Positions 33,481-45,508 of a stretch of DNA of 64,000 nt are shown here, piece by piece. Numbering within the stretch: the first letter of the stretch is position 1; each line of letters opens with the position of its first letter. A program made the translations under genes and the position numbers. This DNA comes from Capsicum annuum (taxonomy: Eukaryota > Streptophyta > Magnoliopsida > Solanales > Solanaceae), in contig NC_061119.1 in assembly GCF_002878395.1 (NCBI RefSeq), positions 20,077,830-20,141,829 of the forward strand, given 5' to 3'. The notes below the pieces were generated by a model that was not told the DNA's origin, ran no database searches, and was given only the letters and a program-made list of their open reading frames with translations.

Positions 33481-35924
33481 GTGTATTGCACGCCAAATAT
33501 GCGGAGATCGGGCCACCTATTATTGCCTATAAATCCTGAGCCACATCTCATTGGCAGAATGGATGCTCAACGAGACCTTGAAAGAATAGCTGCTCAACAG
33601 GAGCAGGCTAGATTAGCTGCATTGGCAGCTGAGCAAGTAAATCAACAGAATTCTGATAACCCAGGTCGGGTACCAAATATTGATGATGAGGACCTGGGTG
33701 ATGATAAGTTATTAAATTCAAGGCGTGCAGATGATGTGGTTGCACCCTTGAACAAGAATGTCAACAGAGATCGTCAAGCTAGGATGAGACCCAAACACCG
33801 AGCTGTGTAAGTTGCTTTTAAGGTTAATGATGATGACTTGGATGGGGCTGGTGCCACAGGGGCTATTATTCCTCCGCCCTTGGCACCTGGATCCAAGTTC
33901 AATATTACTAGCACTATGATCCAGCTACTGTAACTCAAAGGGTTATTTGGTGGACTTGTAGGCGATGATACGAATATGCATCTGATTAATTTTATCTCAA
34001 TATACAAATCGTTTGAAAATCCAGGGGTTGGACAGAATGTGATCCAACTGCGTTTATTTCCATTGTCTCTATCTAAAGAGGCAACTCTATGTTTAAATGG
34101 GCTAACTCCTGACTTTATTACCAATTGGAGGCAACTGAAAGACGTTTTCCTAGAAAAATTCTTTCCGCTGTCCCAGAGAGTATAATTGAGAGATGAGATA
34201 AGCAATTTCAGACAGCTTCCAACTAAAGCTCTCCATGAGACTTGGGAGAGGTTCAATAAGAAGCTAATGTGGTGCCCAAATCATCAGATAACCAATGTCC
34301 ACTTGATGGAGATATTATATAGGGCTTTGAATTTGATGACTAAGCCAGTGGTAGATAATGTTGCGGGTAGGTCATTCATAGACCTTACTTTTCTTGAGAC
34401 ATCTAACATGTTAGATCGTATGACAAAGCAAAGTAGATCTTGGCATACCAGGGATTCTGAGGTAGCAAGCTCTACTGTATCTATTGGCATAACTGCAGAA
34501 CAGAGGCGAAGAGAAGAAGAGCTTGACCAGGATATAGCTCACATAAAAACACAAATGGACCTTCTCACTAAGTATTTATTATCAAGAAAGATAGAGAAGG
34601 TTAAAGATATAGCATCATATGGAAGGGCTGACTCTGATCCTGAGGAAGAAGCTAATTACTTAAACAATCCGATGGGTTTCTGAGGTGGTGGCCAAGGAAA
34701 CCAAGGCTGGAACCATCAAGGAGATTGGAAGAATAAAAGTGAAAGGAGTGGACTGTATGTACCTCCTAGAAGCTGTGATAATGCTACAACTAGTTCAGGC
34801 AAAATGTTTATGGAGGACATGATAGAGAAAGTATTAAAGAGAGTTGAGGCGGCAAATTCTAGGGTGAATATAATAAAGAGTGACTATCTTCCATAAGTGA
34901 ACTTGTAAATTCGCACTCAGTTTCTATTAAACAATTAGAGCAGCAGATGATCCAATTATCTACAACATTCAACCAAAGAAAGAATGGAACTCTACCAAGT
35001 GATACAATTTAGAATTCGAGGACTGATGGATCGTGTATGGCCATTACCACTAGGAGCGGTAAGATGTTATCTAGTCTAGGTTTGGGAGCTTTCTCTTATA
35101 CTAATGAGGTTGAAATGGATTGGGAGATGGTTGATAAATCTCTAGTGGTGCCTGTGGAGTTGAGAGGTTTGAAAAAGAAGAGTGCAGAAGTTGAACAACC
35201 AACTAAGATGAAGCATGTTAGTGATGTGGAGCAAGGCATAATAAAGAAGGTAAAAGTTACTCCAACTAAAATTCCAAGGGCGCCACCTCCATTTCTATAA
35301 TGATTAAAGAAGAAAGAAAATAATGGTAAGTTTAGCAAATTCATGGCTATGTTGAAGCAGTTGACAATGAATGTGCCCTTAGTTGAAGCACTGGAACAGA
35401 TTCCTGGATATGCTAAGTTTATGAAAGACCTGTTGACAAAGAAAAGGACTGTGAGCTATAAAACGATAGAAAATCTTCATCATTGTAGTGCTGTTCCTAC
35501 AAGATCTATTATCCATAAGAAATCTGATCTGAGAGAATATACTGTTCCATGTATGATTGGATTGCTAAAGTTTGAAAAGGCCCTTTGTTATCTTGGGGCA
35601 AGTATCAATCTTATGCCATTGAAGGTTTTCAAGAAATTGAGTCTGGGAGATCCTACGCCCACTAATATACGGCTTCTAATGGAGGATAGATCAGTAAAAA
35701 GGCCGATTGGGATTCTACATGATGTACTTGTAAAAGTTGTTGATTTTATATTTTCGGTCGATTTTATAATTCTTGATTGTGAAGTAGATTTTGAAGTACC
35801 CATAATTTTGGGTAGGCCATTCTTAGCAACTGGAAGGGTGTTAGTTGACATGGAGATGAATGAGCTGAAATTTAGGATCAATGAGAAAGAAGTTAGCTTT
35901 GAAGTATGTCGGTCTAGGAAATAA
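33481..35924 (+). pseudogene. Athila-like gag and protease, broken
   Basis: Gag pieces: 33481-33810 (an Ala/Gln-rich helix, AQRDLERIAAQQEQARL), 33976-34185 (LFPLSLSKEATLCLNGL) and 34186-34683 (LPTKALHETWERFNKKLMWCP), joined across stops. The protease region 35343-35924 has FEKALCYLGASINLMPLKVF, where the catalytic Asp of the usual DLGAS-type motif is Tyr (YLGAS), and IILGRPFLATGR. All parts match the plant Athila gag-protease order. Confidence 0.85.
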
Positions 35925-38378
35925 CAAAAGGAGATGAGTATCTTCTCGATTTTTGATATATTCTAGTAAGATAAGCGAGATGTACCAGTTATGGATATGT
36001 CTTTTGTGGAGACCATAGCTGGTTTGGTTGAACTTGCAAGCAAGGATGTGAGTGACTTCAAAGTGGTTGGACTAAGAATAAAGCATTTTCTTGATCCAAC
36101 AAATGAGGTACAAATGGTATCATCGATGTATCTTGATGAAGTCTGAGTAGTCAAGATAATCGAGTCATACCGCAACGTTAAATTAGGCGCTACATGGGAG
36201 GCAACCTATGATTTTATTTTCACTTTATCATGTTAAACTAAAATGCAAAAAGAAGAGTCGAGCCACGACCGAAACTACGGCGCTTGGTGGGAGGCAACCC
36301 ATCTTTCTAATCATTTTTGTTGTTTTTGATTACTTGTAGGTGCATGAAGTACTAAGGAGGAGATTAGTACCAATTTTGATTTGGAAGTGAGCCATGTCAA
36401 TGGTGGTAAGTTTAGGAGTGATGGGAATATTACAGGTAAGTTGGATTGGTCAAATGTCTAAGGCTTAAGTATGATTCGCATTAGAGTCACACATCGAATT
36501 ATGTTAATTCGACCCAAAAAATTTCGCGGTGCGACTTTATTTTGTGACTTTCAATTGCCTATGCTCATGCCTCACTTAGGCGATAGGTTAGGCGTCGCCT
36601 ATGTCAACATAGGCTATAGCTTAGGCGCCGCCTATGTTATTGCCTATGCCCACTGGCTGGTTACTTTGCTACTTGTTTTGTAAGAAAAATAGTACCAAAT
36701 AACTTTGCTATTTGCTGCAATGATGATCTCCACGCAGGTGGCATGACTCCTAATATAGATGAGAAGTACTACTATCCAGGTTCTTTATCTTGTAATTTAC
36801 ACTGGGGACAGTGCTGAGCTTAAGTGTGGGGTGGATGGTTACTTTGCTACTTGTTTCGTAAGAAAATAGGACCTTCTCCTTAGTATACTTCGGGATAGGA
36901 TTAGTTATTTTGTTCATTTTGTTAGTTATTTAGTCATAATTAGGTATTTTTCTAGATGATGGATAGATGACGACAGTCTTAAGAGAAAAGTAGTCTTTTA
37001 ATTATATGTAACTGCTCTTGTGGATCATATGACATTATAACCTAAGTATATGATGGATCATTATGTTTGAAACACCTAGGCTCTAGTTGTGATTCTTGTT
37101 GTGATTGTTGGTTTTAATTGAATTCATGTAATTGTTTGGTCGAGAATCTATAATGCTCCTAATTTAGTTGACCATGTGCCATGAGTGTGTAAGACTGTTG
37201 TATATTCCTTATTGCAACTGATGCTAGAACATTCCTGGTGTGGATGCAAAGAGAAATAAACATTGCAAGTTTAGGAGATGATTTAGGCATTTCTTTGATA
37301 GCCATTGTTCATACCTTCTTTTGACCTACCTTTGTACATTATCTTAGATAGCCCCGTCGAGCCTTTAGCTTTTTCTTTTGTTAGCCTCATATGTAGCCTA
37401 ATCTATTCTTTAATAGACCGTTATTTGATCCAAAAAGTTCCTAAATGCTTTAATGTAAAATCAATGTGAGTTAGGAGTTTGAGAATAAGAGAAAAAAGGT
37501 GAAATTGATGCCCGAAAGTCTAGTTATTGGCGTGAGCAATTGATGTGGTTGGGAGTAGCTAAAATTGTTGAAAAAAGTTCAAAATTTTATCCCGGACATG
37601 TTACAATGAACCTGTTTTGGCCCTGGTCCTTCTTGGACATTGTGCACCTCAACTAAGGCAAATTTCTTAAGTTAAGGGTGGTTATTATAGGGGTGCGTAA
37701 CGTGAAAAGGGTGCAAAAAAAATATTTGAAAGGGTTGCATACTCCCGCCATAGTGTTATTAATCAAGCTTAACGAGTTGAGGTGAAAATCAAATCTGTGA
37801 AGATAGAAGAAGTGGAAATTGGTTGTTTGAGATTAATCTTAATTGCATAATGTAGTGTATTGAAGCGCTTAGGGAAGATAGTCACTATTTCTGGCCAAAA
37901 TAGCTCCAACCCATCTTTTAGCCGGCATTACAACCCGTAAAAGACCTATTTGATTTTAATCTTAGCATTCTGATATTAGTGGAGTATTACACTAAGGGAA
38001 AGCATATGGTCATTAGTTGTAATTTGAGAATTCTTTGTGAGAGTGAGCACAACTTGATTCTTGTACCCATTTTGTTAGAAATTGCATGATTGTGAGTGAT
38101 TATGGGTAACTCTCTTGTTATGAAGGCACATGGTTGATGAAGGTTGGGTAATTTATATGATTTTTTTTCTTGAACGATATGTATGAAATTGCCAAGTTAA
38201 TGAGTCTATTCTTGAGGGTAGGTTGTATCTAGGATTGATTCCTGAAGCTACTTCTTGTTCATAATTGTGTGTGAGCCTATTTGAGCATCTTGTCTTCCAT
38301 TGTGGGTGCTAACGCTTGTGTAGTATGAATAAATAGATATGTTGTTTGAGGACGAACACAGCTTTAAGTGTGAGGTGG
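35925..38378 (+). other. Athila-like remainder: pol tail scars and long 3' region
   Basis: At 36180-36305 two copies of the 'tgggaggcaaccc' tail typical of the end of Athila pol appear, with no RT, RNase H or integrase before them. At 36500-36640 a cluster of taggcg/gcctatg words forms short palindromes. At 36660-36692 and 36837-36868 a ~30-base direct repeat (ggttactttgctacttgttt) flanks a second purine tract (cttaagtgtggggtgg). The rest is untranslated sequence up to the PPT. Confidence 0.65.
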
Positions 38379-39585
38379 TGATGTTGGGCATATTTATATG
38401 TCTAAGCACCATAACTTACCCATGTTTTAGCTAAGTTTTGCGGATAAAATACATAATTCTTGCACTTTGTCTATTTTTAGTTAAGTGAGATGACCTATGT
38501 GATTAGCATGCTTTTCAGGTACTAATGAGGAAGATTACGACACTTTGGGGACCTGTAGATAGCAAAGAAAACTTCACATAAAAGGAAAGCAGCTTTTGGA
38601 TTGAATGTGATATATGGGAACTTTTTCCCGGGAAAACTTAATATTTTTACATAGATAAGGATGCAGTAGCAATTTATTAGAGAAGGATGTTATTAAAAGC
38701 CTTATGGCTGAATGTTTAGGGATTATTCATTATTCGATATTATTTTGAAAACAAGAGAAAGCGGCTTAGCTTGAGGAGAAAGAGAGAGAAATGTTTTTCT
38801 CTCTTATTTTCGCTATTCATCTTCTCCACCAAGATCGTTCAAAGTTTTGGTATGATGAATATTTTTATTGTGATTTTCATTTTATTCATGAGTAGCTAAG
38901 TTTATTTGTTAGGGTTATGGAAACCTTGTAGTATACTCTCTATTGCTCTGGGTATTTTGAATTTATGATGTGTTGATTCACTTATATCATTGCTCTCTTC
39001 GTTATGATTGAATTCTTGTGGTTGCAATATAGGGAATGTGCCATTATAGCAATTAACTTGTTCGATAGAAAAGTTACTATTTGGAAAAGAGAGTAGTGAC
39101 AAGAAAATAGGGTTTCCAACCTCTATTTTACACGTTAATGCCTTAGCAGGATTAAATATTTGGAGAGTTCGTATGATTAGTTGTACACTTTGGATTCGAG
39201 AGAACTAAGGTGAATAAATCCTTGATGGTTGAGAAACACTTGGATTTAGAATTATAATACATCTCTCTATAAGTGCATGCATGTATAAATCCTTATTACT
39301 CATAGTTAATAGAGAAGTAAAAGCTACAAGGTGGACATAACCATAACTTGTCATTCTCTATGATCAAATATTAATAAACATATTGCTTCATTGTTATATT
39401 GTAACTATTATTCAACTTTAAACTAAAACCCCCAATTCAGGATCCTCTACCCAACAGTCCTGTAACAACTACAATACTTAGTAACACAGTATTCCCTGTG
39501 GGATTAAACACCCAACCTAGTTGGGTTCTATATTTAACAGCGACTGCTTACTCTCTCGTAAGAGAGGTGTAATTTAGGCGTATTA
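38379..39585 (+). repeat. Athila-like 3' LTR
   Basis: Starts TGATGTTGGG after the purine tract; ends gcgtatta (TA for CA). Confidence 0.9.
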
Positions 39586-39699
39586 GTCAAATCTGCCAAA
39601 TTTAGATAATCATTAAATGACTTTTCACCTTAAGTCTTATCCTTGTTTACTGAACATTGTCTACATCATGAGAATGGGTTAGGTAATTGACAATGTTGA

Positions 39700-40290
39700 A
39701 CCTATTAGACACAACTTTTTTTGATATCCTTGAACCTAGCTCTTGGGATCTCCAGTCTGCTAGGTAGAGTTACCGCTATGCTGACTTATCCTACGCCTTA
39801 ATCCCATTCCCTTGGATGTTCTTTCCACTTCTTCTCTTGATAGGCCTTTTATAAGTGGATCCAACATATTATCCTTTGACTTTACATAGTCAATAGTGAT
39901 AATTCCACTAGAGACAAGTTCCTTAATGGTATTATGTCTCCGTTGTATGTGACAAGATTTACCATTGTACATCATGCTCCCTACCCTACTTATTGCTGCT
40001 TAGCTATCACAATGTATACTTACTGGTGCCACTGTTTTGGGCCAATAAGAAATATCTTCCAAGAAATCCCAAAGCCATTCTACTTTTTCACTGTCTTTAT
40101 CCAATGCGATAAATTCAGATTCCATTGTAGAGCAAGTAATACAAGTTTGTTTGGATGATTTCCAAGAGACTGCACCTCCACTGATAGTAAATACATATCC
40201 ACTTGTGGAATTTACTTCATTCGATCCGGTGATCCAATTTGCATCACTATATCTTTCAAGTACCGCAGGATATTTATCATAATGCAAGGA
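39700..40290 (-). pseudogene. Copia-2 RNase H
   Basis: Minus-strand frames 40000-40287 ([45 protein letters not shown]) and 39760-39975 (the IKELVSSGIITIDYVKSKDN end) are the Ty1 RNase H. A stop separates them. The catalytic SD-A start and the E of MESE are present. Confidence 0.85.
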
Positions 40291-40404
40291 ATAGTCTTAA
40301 ATGTATTTAAGATACCCCAAAACTCTTTTCATTGCTATCTAATGAGTTTTATTTGAATTACTTATGTACCAACTCAATTTACCAATAGTGCATGCTATAT
40401 CTGG

Positions 40405-41220
40405 TCATGTACAGTTCATTATATACATTAAACATCCCAATACTCTTGTGTACTCTAATAGTGAGTCACTTTCACCTTCATTCTTTTGAAGTGTAAAGCT
40501 CACATCCAAAGGAGTCTTGGCAATACCGAATTCTATATACTTAAATTTGTCAAGTACTTTTTCGATATAATGAGACTGTGACAATGCCAACCCTTGTAAA
40601 GTTCTATGGATTCTTATACCTAAGATCATATCCGTAACTCCAAGGTCTTTCGTATCAAACTTGCTTTCAAGCATTCGTTTCATTGCATTTATGTCTGAAA
40701 TATCTCTACTGATGATAAACATTTCATCCACATATAAACAAAAAATGATTTGATGACTCGGAGTGTCTTTAATGTAAACAAATTTATCACATTCATTTAT
40801 CTTGAACCCGTTTACCAACATAGTTTGGTCAAACATCGCATGCCATTATTTAGGTGCTTGTTTTAGTCCATACAACAACTTAATAAGTTTACACACCTTA
40901 TTCTCATTTCCTGGAACCACAAAATCCTCAGGTTGTTCCATGTAAATTTCTTCCTCCGATTCTCTATTTAGGAATGGGGTTTTCACATCCATTTGATGGA
41001 TTTCAAGACCATATACTGCCGTTAAGGCAATTAACATTTGAATCGATGTTATCCTTGTTACTGACGAGTATGTATCAAAGTAATCAAGGCCTTCTTTTTT
41101 CTTGAAGCCTTTTACTACAAGTCTTGCCTTGTATTTGTTAATAGTACCATCCGCTTTCATTTTCCTTTTGAAGATCCATTTAGAACCTAAAGGTTTATTT
41201 ACTGGAGGAAGATCGACCAA
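40405..41220 (-). pseudogene. Copia-2 reverse transcriptase
   Basis: Frames 40846-41220 (GSKWIFKRKMKADGTINKYK, ARLVVKGFKKKEGLDYFDTY, MDVKTPFLN) and 40405-40836 hold the RT core. The catalytic YVDD box reads YVDE (LYVDEMFII), so the second Asp is lost. A stop lies between the frames at about 40840. Confidence 0.88.
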
Positions 41221-41537
41221 TTTCCATGTATGGTTGCTTAAGATTAAATCAATCTCACTATTGACTACCTCTTTCCAAAAGGATGAGTCTGATGACGATA
41301 TCGCTTCTTTAAATGTTCGAGGCTCAGTTTCTAAGAGAAATATTTCAAAATCTAATCCAAATGTAGTAGAAGTTCTTTGATGTGTACTACATCATGGATT
41401 CTTTTCATTATGTACATTCTCACTTGATTTATCTCGAGGTTGTTGAGACCCTCCACTAGACTATTCATGTCTAGTTTTATACGGGTAAATGTTTTCAAAG
41501 AATTCAACATTATCTGATTCAATTACCGTATTTTCAT

Positions 41538-42930
41538 TTATATCCGATGTTCAGATTTATGAACCAAAAACCAACATGCTTTACTGCTTTTAGCATATCC
41601 TATGAACACGCAATCTACAGTCATAGGTCCTATCTTAACCCTCTTAGGCATAGAAACTTGGACCTTGGCTAGACACCCCCACACTTTGAAATATTTCAAG
41701 TTAGGTTTCCTTTCTTTCCATTTTTCATAAGAAATTAATTGTCTCTTACTATGGGGAACTCTATTGAGTATACGATTGGTTGTAAGGATAGCCTCCTCCC
41801 ACAAGTTTTGCGGTAAACTGGAACTTATAAGCAAGACATTCATAATTTCTTTCGAAGTTTGTTTTTTCCTTTCTGAATATGGGGCCGTAGTTTGATTGAA
41901 AAATTCCATTCTCTACACATATTTCAGCGAAGGGAGATTCATATTCTCCACCCCTATCACTTCTTATCATTTTTATCTTTTTTTCTAACTGGTTTTCTAC
42001 TTCAATTTTGTATTCCCTAAATGCATATAATGCTTCATCCTTACTATTTATCAAGTAGACATAATAATATCTAGTGCAATCGTCAATAATAGTTATGAAA
42101 TACTTTTTCCCACCATGTGATAGTGCTGACTTCATATCACGAATGTCAGTGTGTACTAAGTCTAAAGCATTGGAATTCCTTTCAATGGACATATAAGGGT
42201 ACTTTGCATAATTTGATACCACACAAGTTTGACACTTTGATTTATTGCACTCAAAATTTGGCAAAACTTCTAAGTTAATCAATTTTCGTAATATTTTGTA
42301 ATTAACATGGCCTAAATGTTCATGCCATAAAATATAAGACTCAAGCATGTAAGAAGAATTTGAACTTTTATTTATTTCAATATTTATTACATTCATTTTA
42401 TAAAGGCCCTCGTTGAGATAACCTTTTCCTACATACACTTCTCCTTTGCTAATTATAATTTTTTCCAGAAGCGTTACATATTTGAATCCGTTCTTGTCTA
42501 GAAGTGAAACAAAAATCAAGTTCCTACGTAATTTTGGAACATACAAGACATTATTAAGTGTCAAGACCTTTCCTAAAGTCATTTTCAAGCCTATTTTTCC
42601 TATTCCTTCTACCTTAGCCGTAGCGGAGTTAGCGATGTAGAGTATTTCTTCCACTTGAGCCGGAACGAATGACGAAAACAACTCTTTGTTGGAACAAACA
42701 TGGCGGGTGACACTAGAATCTATCCACCACTCGCTAGGATTCCCCACTAAGTTGCATTCGAAAAAAATAGCACACAGATCATCACATTCTTTATTGGAAT
42801 CAATCATATTTGCTTGGTACTTTTCCTTCTTAGGGGAACGACAATCCGTGGACTTATGGACAGTCTTGCCACAGTTGAAGCACTTTCCCTTTAATTTCTT
42901 CTTGGGTTGATGGCTTCCTTGTTCAGCTTT
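41538..42930 (-). pseudogene. Copia-2 gag zinc knuckle, protease and integrase
   Basis: The region reads, from 42900 down: zinc knuckle (CGKTVHKSTDC, in a frame carrying a stop), protease with WWIDSSVTRHVCSN (Gly of DSG replaced by Ser), integrase zinc finger (HEHLGHVNYKILRK then CQTC), and catalytic D in LVHTDI with a second D in IRSDRGGEYES. A frameshift near 41900 leads to the frame 41538-41909, with LPQNLWEEAILTTNRILNR and GCLAKV. The order protease-integrase-RT proves Ty1/copia. Confidence 0.9.
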
Positions 42931-42962
42931 CGTCCTTTTCTTCTAATTGTTTTGGTCATCTT

Positions 42963-43670
42963 CTACAATATGTGCTCCATTAATTGTAGAATTCCCTTTT
43001 GACCTTCTCTCGGCAGCCTAATTATCCCCTTCAATACATAGTCGACAATAAGATCTTCGACAGTCATCTCCTTGCATTTTTGCTTCAAGTAGTTTTTGAA
43101 GTCTTTCCACATAGGTGGTAGCTTCTCAATGATCACTGCTACTTGAAATACTTCATTCATAATCAAACCTACAAAATAGTTTATGTGAGTACTAAAAACA
43201 TTTTCAATTTGTTCAACTAAGGTATTTTTCAAAGATATACCTTCTGCTAGGAGATAATGAATGATTACTTGCAATTCCTGCACTTGAGAGACAACCGATT
43301 TGTTATCTATTATTTTAAAGTCCAAGAACCTTACAACAAAGAATTTCTTAATTCCCGCATCTTCTGTCTTGTATTTTCGTTCTAGTGCCCCCCACAATTC
43401 CTTTGATGTCTTGGTTCCACCGTAAACATTGTAGAGGTCGTCTTGGAGACCACTCAATATATAATTCCTGCAAATGAAGTCCGAGTGTTTCCAAGTTTCT
43501 ACAATTATGAAATGCTCTTTGTCCGAGGTGCCCGAGGGAACCTCAGGAGCATCCTCAGTAGTGAACCTTTGAAGGCATAGAGTGGTGAGGTAAAAGAATA
43601 TTTTTTGCTGCCATCGCTTAAGGTCAATGCCCACAAATTTCCTAGGCTTTTATGCAGGTGCCATTGGTTG
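42963..43670 (-). pseudogene. Copia-2 gag (UBN2 type)
   Basis: Minus-strand frame with LSGLQDDLYNVYGGTKTSKE and LWGALERKYKTEDAG, then VVIIEKLPP-like text (AVIIEKLPPMWKDFKNYLKQ); this is the UBN2 capsid segment of Ty1 gag in plants. The likely start codon lies above 43634. Confidence 0.85.
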
Positions 43671-44013
43671 CGGAGCATTTGCTCGACTTGTTAAGGCAAT
43701 ACTAGTTTCCCCTACTGTTGTAGCTGCATCTTGCATTTGACTTTCGTTAGTCATTTTTTCTGTCACCACAAGACAATAAAATTTAGTATTTTCAGAATAC
43801 TACTTATAAAGTTAATAACCTTTAAACTCTTCTTCTTGTTTCTAGTTAACGATGAAGTTTTTATGACTTCCAATCATCAACTGAGTGATCTTTAACTTGT
43901 GATGAAGATTTTATGTCTTTGAATCACTAGTTAAGTTCAAACGGAGTAGAAATCTTAAAGCTTTAATCTCCAAAAACAAGCAATACAGATTCTGCAAGGT
44001 TATTCCTTAAGAT
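43671..44013 (-). other. Copia-2 gag start and leader
   Basis: Short leader and gag N-terminus, broken. I do not see the common tRNA-Met primer site next to the LTR at 44014; the element may use another primer. Confidence 0.5.
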
Positions 44014-44328
44014 TGTTATCTTATATGTATTCAGGTACAAGAATCTATAAATAAGAAACATAAACTTTAACACTAGTTCAAGTCCAAGACAAGAACATTT
44101 ATGAAGTTCTGTAACACCTTCAACACTAGATTACGAATAATCTATCTAAGAAGTGTATTAAGATTCAAAAAAGAGATGAAACAGAATTTAAGACTAAGTC
44201 CTCGAAATTCATGGAGTGTCCTTAAGGATTAATTCCCCTCACTGTACCCGAGGTTTTGAAATCTTCCTCCCAGGATAAAATGGCCTTCATTTTTCATTCA
44301 CATTTTTTCATATACTTTGAACCAAACC
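44014..44328 (-). repeat. Copia-2 5' LTR
   Basis: 315 bases, same length as its partner; outer end worn (accaaacc). The target duplication ATTCA follows at 44329. Confidence 0.9.
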
Positions 44329-44333
44329 ATTCA

Positions 44334-44680
44334 CTTACTAAGTAAAAGAATAGGACTTGCTAATGATGTTAGACTTGCTGCTGATGTTAGGAATTTTATT
44401 AGTATGTTAAGTACTCATTGCATCAGTTATTGTCTAAGTTCTAGCATTTCCATTTTATAAAGGCGAGTTCTTGTTCTTTCATGCTTTCATAAAATAAATC
44501 TGAAGTCTTTTCTAAGTGCTTCATAAATTTTTGAGACCTAATTTTACTAGCTAAAAGGATGGATTCAATATTTAACTTCATAAGACCGAGTTCACCATAT
44601 TTAGCAGTATTCTGACTTCCACAATTTAAATTTTTTTCATGTTACTGTAAGGTGCCATTAATCCAACAAATATTAAATAG
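44334..44680. other. NAT10-like intron, right part
   Basis: T-rich non-coding sequence continuing the intron cut by Copia-2. It ends with the acceptor attaaatag at 44671-44680. Confidence 0.55.
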
Positions 44681-45508
44681 GAAAAAGCAATGGTCACATT
44701 TCTTGATGCTATCCTGGATAAGACACTCAGGAGCACTGTTGCGCTGCTTTCTGGTCGTGGCAGGGGGGAGTCAACTGCTCTTGGGTTGGCAATTGTGGGG
44801 ACTGTTGCTGCAGGGTAAATCTATTTTTGGTTCCAATATTCATTTTTTTTTTTTTTTGACAAAGGTGGTGTCCGGACAAGCTTGCGCGCACCTTTACTAA
44901 ATGCAGCCATATACCTTCTACCTCCCACCGGTATTCTCTACCCATTTCATTTACCAATAGGCTGCACCATTGGGTTCGTTTGTGATCTTACATTGTGCTT
45001 TACTAACCTCTATAGTTTGCTATTACAGGTATTCCAAATTTTATATAACAGTGCCTAGTCCTAAAAATCTTAAAACTCTGTTGGACTTTGTCTGCAAAGG
45101 TTTCACTATGCTTTTGTACAAGGTAAGATGCAGAATATCCATTTGGGCATGGTCGATTGGCATAATCTCTATGAAATCTATCATTTCCCGGAATGTTATT
45201 ATTTCTCTTTAAGTCAGCCATTTCCTTTTACATGAGAAAATGCTTCCCCTTCTGAAATATCCATATAAACATAAGCATAGTGTAAGATTTTCATAAAGTT
45301 CTTGTGTAAAGGATTTTCCCTCTCACATGTAGTTCGTACCTAAGATTGATTTCACGTTCTGTTTACAGTTTATAGTGATATTGGAACCCACTGTATGCTT
45401 CTTTTATAGGAACACCTTGATTATGATATTGTGAAAAGCAGTAATCCGAAGTTTAAAAAATCTACCGTGAGGATCAACATCTCTAAGCATCAAAGACAAA
45501 CAATTCAG
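44681..45508 (+). pseudogene. NAT10: NAT10-like RNA cytidine acetyltransferase, exons b, c and d
   Basis: Exon b (44681-44814) gives MVTFLDAILDKTLRSTVALL and the P-loop GRGRGESTALG, exon c (45029-45122) FYITVPSPKNLKTLLDFVCK, and exon d (45410-45508) EHLDYDIVKSSNPKFKK. All borders are AG/GT, phases fit, and there is no stop. This is the start of the helicase (Walker A) module of NAT10/Kre33. The P-loop Lys expected in GxGKS is Glu, so ATP binding would fail. Exons before a and after d are missing: only about 150 of about 1000 residues are here. I infer capture by the CACTA element. Confidence 0.85.

Larger units (their letters stand above)
32156..39585 (+). mobile_element. Athila-like Ty3/gypsy element, + strand, lacking RT to integrase
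   Basis: LTRs 32156-33358 (1203 bases) and 38379-39585 (1207) are close copies. Perfect target duplications gtcaa lie at 32151-32155 and 39586-39590. A tRNA-Asp-type primer site and a purine tract (tgtgaggtgg, just before 38379) fix the orientation. Gag and protease remain in pieces; polymerase and integrase are gone. LTR similarity is clearly higher than that of the host Copia-2, as the nesting demands. Confidence 0.92.
31446..44328 (-). mobile_element. Copia-2: Ty1/copia retrotransposon, minus strand, inside a NAT10-like intron
   Basis: Two 315-base LTRs (31446-31760, 44014-44328) flank gag, protease, integrase, RT and RNase H in the Ty1 order on the minus strand. Perfect target duplications ATTCA lie at 31441-31445 and 44329-44333. 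The PPT complement tcccccac follows the left LTR. By eye the LTRs differ at about 30 positions, mostly transitions, so the insertion is old. An Athila-like element sits in its 3' untranslated region. Confidence 0.93.
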
